Below are positions 1 to 10,057 of a DNA stretch of 64,000 bases, one piece after another (the first letter of the stretch is position 1; the number at the start of each line of letters is the position of its first letter). Both the position numbers and the translations under genes were made by a program. The DNA is from Perlabentimonas gracilis. Its GTDB lineage: Bacteria > Bacteroidota > Bacteroidia > Bacteroidales > Tenuifilaceae. Under the pieces are notes generated by a model. That model was not told the origin of the DNA, did not search any database, and worked only from the letters and a program-made list of their open reading frames with translations. The DNA lies in contig NZ_JAANIG010000021.1 in NCBI RefSeq assembly GCF_011174675.1, positions 1 to 64,000 on the forward strand, in the 5' to 3' direction.

Positions 1-243
1 GAGAAGAACTTATTTTCTGGATAGCTCGAATTTTTAGGCGTATTCAGTGGGGCTTATAGGTTTTTTTTGCTTATTTTCGAAAAGTTTCGGATGCTAGTGG
101 TATCTTACACAAAGTTCTATTGCCTTTCAATGTTTTGTGCGGCATTATTTGTATTTTTTTGAAAGATATTGGCGTAAGATAATTGGGCAAGTAAACAGTT
201 GAATTTATTTTTTAATTACTTTTGGTGATAAATATTGATTTTG
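1..243. other. Window edge and AT-rich upstream region
   Basis: No complete gene is visible here. In frame 3 an open stretch from base 3 runs 18 codons to a TAG at 57-59. It is rich in Ile, Trp and Arg and could be the C-terminal tail of a gene entering from the left, but this is too short to support. The rest is AT-rich and leads into the TPR/phosphatase gene. A TAnnTTTG box (TACTTTTG) lies at 217-224. Confidence 0.4.
217..224 (+). promoter_or_regulatory. Candidate Bacteroidota -7 box for the TPR phosphatase gene
   Basis: TACTTTTG matches the TAnnTTTG -7 consensus of the Bacteroidota housekeeping sigma factor. It lies 19 bases upstream of the ATG at 244. No convincing TTTG sits at the usual -33 distance, so only the -7 element is supported. 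Confidence 0.4.
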
Positions 244-2790
244 ATGCAACGTTTAATTACCCTTTTCCTACTAACCTTTGTAACGACACTATCGTTTGGG
301 CAAGAGCCACAAAGTAAAGCGGATAGCCTACTTTATAGCCTAAGCAAAGCTAATGATTCCGATAAGGTAGCAATACTTCTCGAGCTGAGCGAACAGTTTA
401 TCGACAGTGAGATTGGTTTTGACTATGCCGAGCAGGCTCTAGAAATTGCAACATCGCTCAACAAGCCCAACTTAAAAGCAGATGCACTGTACTCCTTGGG
501 CAGATATTTTAACGTGAACTGGCTGGATGATGAGGCCCTTGAGGCATATAGCAAAGCGCTCGAGATTTACACCTCAATAAACGATAAGGAATCAATAACA
601 CAAACCAAGCGACAAATAGGAAGGACATATCGTTACCTCGATTCGATGGATTTGGCTATTAGCTATACTTTAGAATCATTAGAACTAGCCGAAAGTATTA
701 ACGATAAGGTAAAGGTTGCTGATGCCCTTTTGGACTATGGCGACATCCTAATTAAGCTAAACAAATGTGCTGAGGGAATAGCAAAACAGAATGAAGCCCT
801 AAGTATTTTTCAAGAGTTTGGGACACAAAATGAGCTCTACAGTGCCTATAATAAGTTGGGTAGTTCTTACTTTAATTGTGGGGAGTACCAGCTATCCATT
901 GAATCGTACCTGCGGGAAATAGAGATTAGAGAATCGTTGAATGATATTCGAGGGGTTGCTCTTGCTCAGCACAACCTTGGCCGAACACATAGGGTTATTG
1001 GCAATTTTCAGCTTGCCATAGAGCAGTATCAGAAGAGTTTAAGGTTATCGGAGGAGCTAGGCGAGAAGGTCTTTATAGCTGCCAACAGCAGCGAGATAGG
1101 CTTGGTTTACGAATCCCTTTCGCGAAGTCCGCTGGCAGTTATGGAGAATGAGCAAAATTATCGACGAGCCCTAATGTATCATAAAGAAGCTTTGGCGTTA
1201 TATCGTGAGATGGAAAATCAGGGTAGGGTGGCAGAGTCGTTAAATAATATTGCGAACATCAGCTCCCTTTTGGCTATGAACAAATTTGTGGCAGAGTATG
1301 GCGAGGAGTGGGAAGACTCACTATCAAGACTAAAAGTGAATGATGTCGATTCGGCCTACCAAAGCACATTCGATTACTACTACCAAGCATTGGAAATTTT
1401 TAAAAGCCTAGATAATACCAAAGAGATTGTCAATGTTAACATAAACCTAGGTAGCCATTACATTTATACCCGCGATTGGAGCAGGGTAAGGAGTCACCTA
1501 AATACTGCCTTTGACCTAGCAAAGGATATTAATAGCCAGTACGATATTGCGCTAATCCACTTCTATTTCGGTGAGTACCATAGCAAGCTAAGAAATTTCG
1601 ACAGTGCAGAGCAAAGTTTCCTGCTAAGTCTTAATATATCCGAAGATTTAGGGATTAAAGATCTGGCAAGGCACACTCACCAAAAGCTATCAAAGGTATA
1701 CGAGAGTACTGGTAATCTGGGTAAAGCTATAAAGCACATTAAAGCCTACAATAAGATCAAGGATGAGCTGTTCTCGGAGCAAAGCCAAAAGATTATTACC
1801 GAGATGCAAACCAAGTACGAAACAGAGAAGAAGGAGCAGGAGATTAAGCTGCTGAATAACGAGAAGGAGCTACAGCGATCGGTAATTCAGCGCCAGAAGC
1901 TTACAATAGCCATTTCCATAGGTGGTATTATTGTGATTTTGGCTTTTGCAGGTCTGCTAATAAATATGGTACGGCAAAAGCAAAGGGCTAACCGAATTCT
2001 GGAGGAGAAGAATGAGCTGATCTCGCATCAAAAGCAAGAGATTACCGATAGTATTAGGTATGCAAGCCGAATTCAAAACGCCATACTACCATCACCCACC
2101 ATACTTAGGGAGGAGTTGAACGAGCACTTCGTGCTTTTCCTTCCGCGCGACATTGTAAGCGGCGATTTTTACTGGTTTACCAAGCAACAGAACAAAATGG
2201 TGCTGGTTGCAGCCGATTGTACAGGGCATGGCGTTCCCGGAGCTTTTATGAGCATGCTGGGTGTGTCGTTCCTTTACGAGATTGTGAACAAGGAGGGCAT
2301 TATGCAGCCTGCCCAAATACTGAATATGCTTCGCGATTTTATTAAGCTAACCCTATCGCAAACAGGAAAGAAGGATGAGCAGAAGGATGGGATGGACATT
2401 TCACTTTGTATGCTCGATACCGAGAATATGAAGCTGGAATGGGCAGGGGCATATAACCCATTGGTGCTTATACGAGATAATGACATTATTGAGTACAAGG
2501 CCGATAAGATGCCTGTGGCAATTCACATAACCGATCATCAGCCATTTACAAATCACGAAATCGACCTTCAACCCAACGATCGCTTCTACATGTATTCCGA
2601 TGGTTTCCCCGACCAGTTTGGTGGAGCCGACGGACGCAAGTTCATGTCGAAACGGTTTAAGCAGCTGCTTCTCGATATCCACCAAAAGCCCATGGAGGAG
2701 CAGAAGCAAATACTGTACAACGAGCACCTTGCTTGGCGAGGTGATACCGAGCAAATAGATGATATAGTGGTGTTTGGGGTTAGGGTTTAG
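244..2790 (+). CDS. TPR-repeat protein with C-terminal SpoIIE-type PP2C phosphatase domain
   Basis: An 848-residue sensor-type phosphatase. The N-terminus has a hydrophobic signal peptide (MQRLITLFLLTF, then a cut near SFGQ). A long run of tetratricopeptide repeats fills about residues 50-510, followed by a charged coiled coil. One membrane span lies near 553-575, then a second coiled coil and a SpoIIE/PP2C domain from about 629. The acidic metal-binding motifs are visible as DIVSGDFYW, AADCTGHGVPGAFM and YMYSDGFPDQFGG. By family, such proteins dephosphorylate serine/threonine on anti-sigma antagonists or other regulators, with the TPR part sensing in the periplasm. I chose the ATG at 244 over an upstream in-frame TTG at 235 because it begins the signal peptide directly. 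No partner-switching kinase or antagonist lies nearby, so the target is unknown. Confidence 0.88.
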   Translation: MQRLITLFLLTFVTTLSFGQEPQSKADSLLYSLSKANDSDKVAILLELSEQFIDSEIGFDYAEQALEIATSLNKPNLKADALYSLGRYFNVNWLDDEALEAYSKALEIYTSINDKESITQTKRQIGRTYRYLDSMDLAISYTLESLELAESINDKVKVADALLDYGDILIKLNKCAEGIAKQNEALSIFQEFGTQNELYSAYNKLGSSYFNCGEYQLSIESYLREIEIRESLNDIRGVALAQHNLGRTHRVIGNFQLAIEQYQKSLRLSEELGEKVFIAANSSEIGLVYESLSRSPLAVMENEQNYRRALMYHKEALALYREMENQGRVAESLNNIANISSLLAMNKFVAEYGEEWEDSLSRLKVNDVDSAYQSTFDYYYQALEIFKSLDNTKEIVNVNINLGSHYIYTRDWSRVRSHLNTAFDLAKDINSQYDIALIHFYFGEYHSKLRNFDSAEQSFLLSLNISEDLGIKDLARHTHQKLSKVYESTGNLGKAIKHIKAYNKIKDELFSEQSQKIITEMQTKYETEKKEQEIKLLNNEKELQRSVIQRQKLTIAISIGGIIVILAFAGLLINMVRQKQRANRILEEKNELISHQKQEITDSIRYASRIQNAILPSPTILREELNEHFVLFLPRDIVSGDFYWFTKQQNKMVLVAADCTGHGVPGAFMSMLGVSFLYEIVNKEGIMQPAQILNMLRDFIKLTLSQTGKKDEQKDGMDISLCMLDTENMKLEWAGAYNPLVLIRDNDIIEYKADKMPVAIHITDHQPFTNHEIDLQPNDRFYMYSDGFPDQFGGADGRKFMSKRFKQLLLDIHQKPMEEQKQILYNEHLAWRGDTEQIDDIVVFGVRV

Positions 2791-2843
2791 TCTCATTTAG
2801 CTTGGTGCCCAGGGTTACCATTAGATTAATGATTCAAAATGCC

Positions 2844-2851
2844 TACCTTTG
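2844..2851 (+). promoter_or_regulatory. Candidate -7 box upstream of meaB
   Basis: TACCTTTG matches TAnnTTTG and lies 27 bases before the ATG at 2879. A weak TTAG (3 of 4 to TTTG) sits 19 bases upstream at 2821-2824. Confidence 0.45.
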
Positions 2852-2878
2852 TCTTTTCTGTAGAGCAATTTTAATGAT

Positions 2879-3967
2879 ATGACATCAAAGGAAGGTTTTA
2901 GATCTGCACTAAAGGTCAATCCTGGAGTAGAGCAGCCACCCACAATCAATAGCAATATCGCTTCGCGCTTAAAGAGTAAAAAGCGTAAACTGCTTGACCC
3001 CGATCAGTATGCACAGGGGATTTTTAATCGTGATATTTCTGTGTTAAGCCAAGCCATTACGCTAATCGAAAGTTCCCTGCCTAGCCACCATGAGCTGGGC
3101 CAAAAGGTAATTGAAAAGTGCTTGCCGCATACTGGAAAATCCATTAGAATAGGAATTACCGGTGTGCCGGGTGTAGGCAAAAGCACTTTCATCGAGGCGT
3201 TGGGGGGTGCCATTACCCAGGCTGGAGGCCGCTTAGCCGTACTTGCCATTGACCCCAGCAGCGAGCGAAGCAAGGGCAGTATTCTGGGCGATAAAACCCG
3301 GATGGAGACACTCTGCAATGATCCTAATGCATTTATCAGACCTTCGCCCTCTGCAGGTTCACTTGGGGGGGTAGCCCGAAAAACCCGCGAAACAATTATT
3401 CTGTGCGAAGCTGCTGGCTTCGATACCATCTTTATTGAAACGGTGGGCGTAGGCCAAAGCGAAACGGCAGTGCACTCCATGGTTGATTTCTTTTTACTGC
3501 TGATGTTAGCTGGTGCCGGCGATGAGCTGCAGGGGATTAAGCGTGGAATAATGGAGATGGCCGACCTGATTGCCATAACTAAGGCCGATGGCCAGAATGT
3601 AAACAAGGCCAAAAGCGCTAGGGTACAATACGAGAGTGCACTTCACCTATTCCCTATGCCCGAATCCGGGTGGTTACCCAGGGCAAAAACCTGCTCTTCG
3701 GTTACAAAGGAGGGGATAAACGAGGTGTGGGAACAGATACTCGAGTATGTTGAGTTTACCAAGCAGTCCAGTTTTTTCCAAAAGCGCAGGCTCGAGCAGG
3801 CCAAGTACTGGATGTTCCAAACCATAACCGAGTCGTTAAAGGATGACTTGTTCCACAATCCACAGGTTAAGGCGTTGATTAAGGCTACTGAGCAGGATGT
3901 GCTTGCCGACAGGATCAGCTCCTTTGCTGCTGCCAAACGAATTCTTGATTTCTACAAATCAATATAA
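2879..3967 (+). CDS. meaB: Methylmalonyl-CoA mutase-associated G3E GTPase MeaB
   Basis: A 362-residue cytoplasmic P-loop GTPase. The Walker A motif GVPGVGKS is at residues 95-102. It is followed by the family's conserved DPSS segment, the SLGGVARKT segment and the ETVGVGQSE switch region, and TKADG supplies the base-recognition motif. MeaB (also annotated ArgK) protects adenosylcobalamin-dependent methylmalonyl-CoA mutase and gates cofactor delivery. Length and motifs are typical. The mutase subunits are not in the window, so the partner must be encoded elsewhere. The gene is separated from the following TlpA-like gene by only 42 bases and may be co-transcribed with it. Confidence 0.93.
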   Translation: MTSKEGFRSALKVNPGVEQPPTINSNIASRLKSKKRKLLDPDQYAQGIFNRDISVLSQAITLIESSLPSHHELGQKVIEKCLPHTGKSIRIGITGVPGVGKSTFIEALGGAITQAGGRLAVLAIDPSSERSKGSILGDKTRMETLCNDPNAFIRPSPSAGSLGGVARKTRETIILCEAAGFDTIFIETVGVGQSETAVHSMVDFFLLLMLAGAGDELQGIKRGIMEMADLIAITKADGQNVNKAKSARVQYESALHLFPMPESGWLPRAKTCSSVTKEGINEVWEQILEYVEFTKQSSFFQKRRLEQAKYWMFQTITESLKDDLFHNPQVKALIKATEQDVLADRISSFAAAKRILDFYKSI

Positions 3968-4009
3968 ACCTTATTGTTTTTTAATTGTTATCAACCAAAA
4001 AAAAGTAAA

Positions 4010-5110
4010 ATGAGAAAACTATTAGTAATTTCTTCGGTAGCCTTAATGCTACTTTCGTGCTCCAAAAGCGAGTACAAAATAAATGGAACCATCGACGGAG
4101 CAACCGATCAGATGGTTGTTTTAAAAACTATGCAGGACAACGAGTTGATTTCGGTTGATTCCACCATGATGACCAACGGCAAGTTTCAATTTGCTGGATC
4201 GGTTGAGGTGCCTGATATCTATGCCATTGATTTTAAGTTTCCCGAGGATAGGCTTATCCTTTTTCTTGAGAATTCCAATATTACCATTAAGGGTAATGTA
4301 GATAATATTATGTCGAGCGACATCAATGGTTCGGCAACTCAGGATCTTTTGCTCGAGTTTAATCAGTTGCAGGAAGAGTTGTCTGGCCCAATGATGCAAA
4401 TTCAGCAGAAATTTCAGATGGCGGCCATGGATGGTTCGCTTACCCCTGAGCTGGAGGAGCAGCTGCGTGAAGAGTTTATGGCTGAGAACGACAAGATGAT
4501 GGAGGCGGTAAAAACGTTTGCTATTGATAATAGTAATTCTGTTCTTTCGGCATATATCACCTTAACCCAGCTGGCAAACCAGCTGTCGTTCGAGGAGCTT
4601 GAGAGCATTGTATCGAAATTTCCCAAGAGCATTCAGTCGTCGCCATTTGTTATTGCCCTAAACGAGAAGTTAGATACCGATAAGCTTACAGCAGTTGGCC
4701 AACCCTTCATGGATTTCACGCATCCCGATCCCGATGGCAATATGGTAACATTCTCATCAGTTACTGGCGAAAACTATGTGTTACTCGATTTTTGGGCAGG
4801 ATGGTGTACTCCTTGCCGTCGTGAAAACCCCAACCTTGTTAAGCTTTACAATCAGTACAAAGATAAAGGCTTCGATATCTTTGGCGTTTCGCTGGATCGC
4901 AGGCAGCAGGAGTGGTTAGACGCGATTAAGGACGATGGCCTTGAGTGGCATCAGGTTTCGGATGTATCTGGATGGGAAAACTCAATAGCCAAAATGTATG
5001 GTGTTCAGTCCATACCAGCCAGCTTGCTAATTGGCCCCGATGGTAAAATTATTGCCAAGAATTTAAGAGGCGATGAGCTAGCACAGAAGCTTGCCGAGCT
5101 GTTGGACTAA
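4010..5110 (+). CDS. TlpA/ResA-like thiol:disulfide lipoprotein with DUF4369-type N-terminal domain
   Basis: A 366-residue predicted lipoprotein. The N-terminus MRKLLVISSVALMLLSCSKS is a type II signal with its lipobox cysteine. Residues about 25-120 resemble the DUF4369 domain common in Bacteroidota thioredoxin-like proteins (YKINGTI, then the GKFQFAG strand). A helical middle follows, then a thioredoxin fold from about 240 with active site WCTPC (Cys266 and Cys269). The later cis-proline segment SIPASLLI is intact. The likely role is thiol-disulfide exchange in the periplasm, for example in cytochrome maturation or oxidative defence. The substrate cannot be read from sequence. An in-frame TTG at 3974 would add 12 residues before the signal and is unlikely. 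A strong hairpin follows. Confidence 0.87.
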   Translation: MRKLLVISSVALMLLSCSKSEYKINGTIDGATDQMVVLKTMQDNELISVDSTMMTNGKFQFAGSVEVPDIYAIDFKFPEDRLILFLENSNITIKGNVDNIMSSDINGSATQDLLLEFNQLQEELSGPMMQIQQKFQMAAMDGSLTPELEEQLREEFMAENDKMMEAVKTFAIDNSNSVLSAYITLTQLANQLSFEELESIVSKFPKSIQSSPFVIALNEKLDTDKLTAVGQPFMDFTHPDPDGNMVTFSSVTGENYVLLDFWAGWCTPCRRENPNLVKLYNQYKDKGFDIFGVSLDRRQQEWLDAIKDDGLEWHQVSDVSGWENSIAKMYGVQSIPASLLIGPDGKIIAKNLRGDELAQKLAELLD

Positions 5111-5140
5111 CTTTTCAACCATTATAAGTCAGAATAGGAA

Positions 5141-5165
5141 AGGGGCCGCAAGGCCCCTCTCTTGT
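5141..5165. terminator. Bidirectional hairpin between the TlpA-like gene and alaS
   Basis: AGGGGCC (5141-5147) pairs with GGCCCCT (5152-5158) across a GCAA tetraloop. It lies between two convergent genes, 30 bases after the + strand stop and 25 bases from the alaS stop. The T-tract is weak, so termination strength is uncertain. Confidence 0.7.
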
Positions 5166-5183
5166 TTATGTAATTAGTTTGAA

Positions 5184-7808
5184 TTATAGCTTCACAAATA
5201 TTTCAACCGCTTTGGCAATGGCCTTTTCGAGTCCCTGTGGGTCTTTACCTCCTGCTGTTGCATAGAATGGTTGACCGCCACCACCACCTTTCATCTCCTT
5301 GGCTGCTTCCCTTATAATGGTTGATGCGTCCGCTTTTTTCGATTCAATAATCGATTCAGCCACCATTACGGTTAGCAAGGGTTTCTCGTTAATTTCCGCA
5401 CCCAGCACTAGGAAAAGGTCTGGCACTTCGTTCCTTATCTGGTAGGCTAAGTCTTTCAATGCGTCGGCGTTATCAATATCAACCTTTTGTGCAATAACCG
5501 ATGCACCGTTTTTAGAGGCTACAGTTGATATTAGCGAGCCTTTCAGATTTTTAACGTGCTCCTTGGTAAAGGCCTCAATTTGTTTCCTTAAAGAACTGTT
5601 TTCGTTCACCAATTTTTCGGCAGCCACCATTACATCGGGTGGGTTACCCATAAGGGCTTTGAGGTTCTTTATAAAATCGACCTGCTGATAGAGGAAATCC
5701 TCTGCTTTTTGAGCCGTAATGGCCTCGATCCTTCGTATGCCTGCTGATATAGCCCCTTCGGACACAATTTTGAAAAGCCCAATGTTTCCTGTAGCGCTTA
5801 CGTGTGTTCCTCCGCATAGCTCAACGGAATCGCCAAAGCGAATAACCCTTACCGCATCGCCATACTTTTCGCCAAATAGCGCAATGGCTCCCATTTGCTG
5901 CGCCTGATCCATTGGAACATCGCGGTGCTCATCAACCATGGTGTTCTGGCGAATAGCCTCGTTCACCAAGCTTTCTACCCTTCGTATCTCTTCATCAGTC
6001 ATCTTTTGGAAGTGGGCAAAGTCGAACCGGAGGTAATCGGGGTGCACCAGCGAACCCTTCTGCTCAACGTGCGAACCTAAAACCTCCCTCAAGGCATGGT
6101 GCAGAAGGTGGGTTGCCGTATGGTTATTGGCTGTGCAAATACGCTTGTTAACATCCACCTCGGCCATAAACGTGGAATTTGCTTCGGCGGGAAGCTTGTC
6201 TACTAGATGTATAGTTAGATTATTTTCCTTAACGGTGTTCAGTATTTTAATGGTCTCGTTGCTGCTGGTGATTGTTCCCATATCGCCAACCTGTCCGCCC
6301 GACTCGGCGTAGAATGGTGTTTTATTGAATACCAGATGGTACTGCTCTTTCCCTTTTTGCTTTACAGTTCGATATCGAGTAATTTTTACCTCCGATTTAA
6401 GCGAGTCGTACCCTACGAATTGGGTTTCGGCATTGGGGATGATCTCAATCCAGTCGTGTGTTTCAACGCTTGCCACGCTGCGCGAGCGATCTTTTTGCAC
6501 TTTCATCTCCTTCTCAAAATCTGCTTTGCTCACGCTAAGGCCATGCTCCCTGAGGATTAGCTCCGTGAGATCGAAGGGGAAACCGTAGGTGTCGTAAAGA
6601 ATAAATGCGTCGTTGCCGGTAATCTCTTTTTTGCCTTGCTTACTGGCCTTTTCCATAATGCCATCGAGCATCCTAATTCCCGTTTCGAGGGTTCGTAGAA
6701 ACGATTGCTCCTCCTCAAAAATCACCTTGGTGATTAGCTCCTGCTGAGCGGTAAGCTCTGGAAACCATTTGCCCATTTGGTTGGCCAGGATAGGAACTAG
6801 CTTGTTTATAAATGGTTCGTTAAAGTTTAGGAATGTGTAACCATATCGCACTGCACGCCTAAGAATTCGGCGGATTACATACCCAGCCTTAACGTTTGAT
6901 GGTAGCTGTCCATCGGCAATGGAGAACGAAACGGCACGAAGGTGGTCGGCAACCACGCGCATGGCCACATCGGTTTTAATATCGTTGCCATAGGCAATGC
7001 CACACTCGCGGCTTATTTCTTGAATAATTGGTTGGAAAACATCGGTATCGTAGTTGCTTTGCTTGCCCTGCAAAGCCATGCAAAGGCGTTCAAAGCCCAT
7101 TCCTGTATCGACATGCTTGGCTGGGAGCGATTCCAAGGAGCCATTGGCCTTACGGTTAAACTGGATAAACACCAGGTTCCAAATCTCAACTACCTGTGGA
7201 TGCCCTTCGTTCACCAATTCTCTTCCCGATATCTTTGACTTTTCCTCGGGGCTTCTAAGGTCGATATGTACCTCGGAGCAGGGGCCGCAGGGGCCACTAT
7301 CGCCCATTTCCCAGAAGTTATCCTTTTTAGACCCCAAGAGCACTCTGTCCTCGGGTAAAAATTGTCTCCACAAATCCATTGACTCTTTATCTACCTCAAG
7401 GCCATCCTCGGGACTTCCCTCAAATACTGTTGCATACAGGTCGCTGCTATTGAGCTTAAGAACATCAACAAGGAACTCCCATGCCCATTCAATGGCCTCT
7501 TTCTTAAAGTAATCGCCAAAAGACCAGTTTCCTAGCATTTCGAACATGGTATGGTGATAGGTGTCATGTCCAACCTCATCCAGATCGTTATGTTTACCCG
7601 ATACCCTGAGGCATTTTTGGGAATTAGCAACCCTCTTTTGCTTTGGTTCGGTGTTGCCAAGGAATATATCTTTAAACTGGTTCATTCCAGCGTTTGTAAA
7701 CATGAGCGTGGGGTCGTTTTTTACGACCATTGGAGCCGAAGGCACAACCTGGTGCGATTTGCTCATAAAAAAATCTAGAAATGCTTGTCTTGCTTCTCCC
7801 GATGTCAT
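5184..7808 (-). CDS. alaS: Alanine-tRNA ligase
   Basis: An 874-residue class II aminoacyl-tRNA synthetase that charges tRNA-Ala and clears mischarged serine or glycine. The N-terminal catalytic core is complete ([15 protein letters not shown], then [10 protein letters not shown]). The editing domain carries HTATHLLH near residue 563 and CGGTH near 664-668, giving all four zinc ligands. The C-terminal C-Ala region ends in the usual glycine-rich [14 protein letters not shown]. Length matches bacterial AlaRS. The ATG start at 7808 gives the standard opening [14 protein letters not shown]. It is divergent from the M23 gene, an arrangement common in Bacteroidota. Confidence 0.98.
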   Translation of the reverse strand: MTSGEARQAFLDFFMSKSHQVVPSAPMVVKNDPTLMFTNAGMNQFKDIFLGNTEPKQKRVANSQKCLRVSGKHNDLDEVGHDTYHHTMFEMLGNWSFGDYFKKEAIEWAWEFLVDVLKLNSSDLYATVFEGSPEDGLEVDKESMDLWRQFLPEDRVLLGSKKDNFWEMGDSGPCGPCSEVHIDLRSPEEKSKISGRELVNEGHPQVVEIWNLVFIQFNRKANGSLESLPAKHVDTGMGFERLCMALQGKQSNYDTDVFQPIIQEISRECGIAYGNDIKTDVAMRVVADHLRAVSFSIADGQLPSNVKAGYVIRRILRRAVRYGYTFLNFNEPFINKLVPILANQMGKWFPELTAQQELITKVIFEEEQSFLRTLETGIRMLDGIMEKASKQGKKEITGNDAFILYDTYGFPFDLTELILREHGLSVSKADFEKEMKVQKDRSRSVASVETHDWIEIIPNAETQFVGYDSLKSEVKITRYRTVKQKGKEQYHLVFNKTPFYAESGGQVGDMGTITSSNETIKILNTVKENNLTIHLVDKLPAEANSTFMAEVDVNKRICTANNHTATHLLHHALREVLGSHVEQKGSLVHPDYLRFDFAHFQKMTDEEIRRVESLVNEAIRQNTMVDEHRDVPMDQAQQMGAIALFGEKYGDAVRVIRFGDSVELCGGTHVSATGNIGLFKIVSEGAISAGIRRIEAITAQKAEDFLYQQVDFIKNLKALMGNPPDVMVAAEKLVNENSSLRKQIEAFTKEHVKNLKGSLISTVASKNGASVIAQKVDIDNADALKDLAYQIRNEVPDLFLVLGAEINEKPLLTVMVAESIIESKKADASTIIREAAKEMKGGGGGQPFYATAGGKDPQGLEKAIAKAVEIFVKL

Positions 7809-7877
7809 AAACTATTATTTTTTGTGTGTTTATCTGTGTTTCTGGCGTTATTTTAAGTGCTAAAAAATATTGAAAAC

Positions 7878-7908
7878 TTTGCAAAAATAAATATTTACAT
7901 TAGATTTG
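7878..7908 (+). promoter_or_regulatory. Consensus Bacteroidota promoter for the first M23 peptidase gene
   Basis: TTTG at 7878-7881 and TAGATTTG at 7901-7908 are separated by 19 bases. This is a full match to the -33 TTTG / -7 TAnnTTTG promoter pattern. The ATG follows at 7967. It lies in the divergent region shared with alaS; a CAAAAATA at 7882-7889 (TATTTTTG on the minus strand) could be the alaS -7 box, without a clear -33. Confidence 0.65.
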
Positions 7909-7966
7909 CTGCTGTTAGTCAATTTAGAAAGTTTACAAACAGTTAACAATTTGCTTTAAAACTCCC

Positions 7967-8923
7967 ATGGGAAAAAAGAAATTTAGATACAATCCAAGCA
8001 CTCTTTCCTTTGAACCCATTGAAGTATCATTACTTAAAAAGTTTGCAAATTTAGCAATTCAATTCGTTATTAGCTTAGCTGTTGCTGTAATTGTTTTTTT
8101 CTCGTATACCTTCTACTTTGATACTCCCAAGGAGAAGATTCTGAAGCGGGAGAATGCAGAAATTGAGCTTAAGTTTGAACTTTTAGGCAAGATGCTTGAG
8201 GAGTCTAATGTTGTTCTCGAAGAGATACAACGGCGCGACAACCATACCTACCGAGCCATTTTTGATGCCGATACCATACCGTCAACTCTCCGGATGGGGG
8301 GTATGGGTGGATCAAGCAAATACGATCATCTACGAACCTTTAGTAGCTCCGATTTGCTCATCGATATTGCTACCAAGCTCGATCAGGTTACCTGGAAAAC
8401 CTATATTCAATCCAAATCCTTTGACGAGGTGATAGATCTAGCGAAGAATAAGGAGAAGATGATACTAAGCGTACCAGCAATACAACCTGTTGCTGTGAAT
8501 GAGGATACGCGCATAACCAGTTACTTCGGATACCGTCGCGATCCATTCCTTCGCACGCAAAGATATCATCAAGGGATGGATTTTGCTGGACCTAAGGGGA
8601 TTCCCGTTTACGCAACGGGTAATGGGAGGGTAGTTAGTGCTTCCTTCTCCTTCTTTGGGTACGGCAATGTGGTGCTTATCGATCATGGCTTCGGCTACCT
8701 TACGCGATACGCACACCTTAACTCCATTGATGTTAACAAAGGCGATACGGTATCTAGGGGGCAGGTCATCGGTACCCTAGGCAACTCTGGCCGCAGCACA
8801 GGCCCACACTTACACTACGAAGTAATATATAGGAACAGAACCGTTGACCCAATGAACTACTTCAACGAGATGAAACCAGAAGAATACGAAATGATGGTGA
8901 GGAATGCTAACCCCATCGAGTAG
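7967..8923 (+). CDS. M23 family metallopeptidase (LytM/DD-endopeptidase type), copy 1
   Basis: A 318-residue inner-membrane-anchored peptidoglycan hydrolase. A short cytoplasmic N-terminus (KKKFRYNPSTLSFEPIE) leads into one membrane span at about 23-50. A coiled linker follows, then a C-terminal peptidase domain. The zinc and catalytic residues are present: H201xxxD205 in HQGMDFAGP, and HLH at 281-283. In the M23 family these residues cleave peptide cross-links in the cell wall. The next gene is a paralogue with the same architecture and identical positions of the catalytic residues, indicating a tandem duplication. Confidence 0.92.
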   Translation: MGKKKFRYNPSTLSFEPIEVSLLKKFANLAIQFVISLAVAVIVFFSYTFYFDTPKEKILKRENAEIELKFELLGKMLEESNVVLEEIQRRDNHTYRAIFDADTIPSTLRMGGMGGSSKYDHLRTFSSSDLLIDIATKLDQVTWKTYIQSKSFDEVIDLAKNKEKMILSVPAIQPVAVNEDTRITSYFGYRRDPFLRTQRYHQGMDFAGPKGIPVYATGNGRVVSASFSFFGYGNVVLIDHGFGYLTRYAHLNSIDVNKGDTVSRGQVIGTLGNSGRSTGPHLHYEVIYRNRTVDPMNYFNEMKPEEYEMMVRNANPIE

Positions 8924-9008
8924 CCTGTAAACACTGATCTTTAATCTATATTAACTTTCATTCGTGTCAAATTATTTGGGTTACCATTAGGTTGTTGCAC
9001 ATTTTTTT

Positions 9009-9016
9009 TATATTTG
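9009..9016 (+). promoter_or_regulatory. Candidate -7 box for the second M23 peptidase gene
   Basis: TATATTTG matches TAnnTTTG, 31 bases before the ATG at 9048. The bases after it (CTGC) also match those after the box of the first M23 gene. The -33 element is weak. Confidence 0.45.
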
Positions 9017-9047
9017 CTGCAACTTATTATCACTCATTATTTTTGTA

Positions 9048-10019
9048 ATGCCCAAGCACAAGTACAGGTTTAACCCCGATTCGTTGAGTTTTGTGAAGGA
9101 GCATTCCTCCTTTAAGAAAAAGTTTTGGAGGGGTTTTAACTACTTTTTATTCAGCATTGTTGTATCCGTTGCTTATTACGTTGTCTTCTCCTTTTTTTTC
9201 GATACACCACAAGAACGCGGACTGAGGCGTGAAAATGAGGAGATGTTGCTTCAGTTTGAACTTTTTAACAAGAAGTTCGACCATATAACCACTGTTCTCG
9301 AAGATATTCAGCAGCGCGACGATAATATCTATCGAACAATTTTTGAGGCAGAGCCTATTCCAAGCACCATTAGGCAGGCAGGTATTGGTGGGGTCGATAG
9401 GTATTCAAATTTGGAGGGGCTTTCCAATTCGGAGATTGTTATCGAAACCGCTAAACGAATTGATAAGCTATCGAAGCAGATGTATATCCAGTCAAAATCT
9501 TTTGATGAGGTGATTGAGATGGCCAAACGAAAGGAAGAGATGGTGGCTTCCATACCTGCCATTCAACCCGTATCTAATAAGAACTTACTACGTGTTGCTT
9601 CCCCCTTTGGTGTTAGAATGCACCCTTTTTATAAGGTGCTAAAGATGCACAACGGGATGGACTTCACCGCCCCAACTGGTACTGAAATTTACGCCACAGG
9701 CGATGGAGTGGTGTCGGATGTAATTCACTCATCGCGAGGTTACGGCAATACAGTAATTATTGACCATGGATTTAGCTACAAAACCCTCTACGCTCATCAA
9801 AGTAAGATATTGGTGCGAAAGGGTCAGCGTGTAAAACGTGGTGAGGTTATTGGTTTGGTGGGCAATACGGGCATGAGCATGGCACCACACCTTCACTACG
9901 AGGTGAGAAAGAATGACCAACCCATAAACCCCATCAATTTCTACTTTAACGATTTAACACCCGAAGAGTACGATAAAATAATTGAACTAGCTGCCCAAAG
10001 CGGCCAGTCACTCGATTAG
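9048..10019 (+). CDS. M23 family metallopeptidase, copy 2
   Basis: A 323-residue paralogue of the preceding peptidase: a basic cytoplasmic N-terminus with the same RFNPDSLSF start, one membrane span at about 31-52, a coiled linker and a C-terminal LytM fold. The catalytic set is intact (H201, D205 in HNGMDF; H281 and H283 in HLHYE). The linker segment with SKSFDEVIE and the SIPAIQPV boundary are conserved between the two copies. Its own TATATTTG box suggests separate expression. A role in cell-wall remodelling is likely, and division of labour between the two copies is unknown. Confidence 0.92.
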   Translation: MPKHKYRFNPDSLSFVKEHSSFKKKFWRGFNYFLFSIVVSVAYYVVFSFFFDTPQERGLRRENEEMLLQFELFNKKFDHITTVLEDIQQRDDNIYRTIFEAEPIPSTIRQAGIGGVDRYSNLEGLSNSEIVIETAKRIDKLSKQMYIQSKSFDEVIEMAKRKEEMVASIPAIQPVSNKNLLRVASPFGVRMHPFYKVLKMHNGMDFTAPTGTEIYATGDGVVSDVIHSSRGYGNTVIIDHGFSYKTLYAHQSKILVRKGQRVKRGEVIGLVGNTGMSMAPHLHYEVRKNDQPINPINFYFNDLTPEEYDKIIELAAQSGQSLD

Positions 10020-10057
10020 GGTTTCTCCCAATTTGAACCTGCATAAAACCATTCCAT

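Noticed and set aside
3974-4009. Upstream TTG start for the TlpA-like lipoprotein
   Set aside because: It would place a polar segment before the lipoprotein signal. The ATG at 4010 gives a proper signal peptide.
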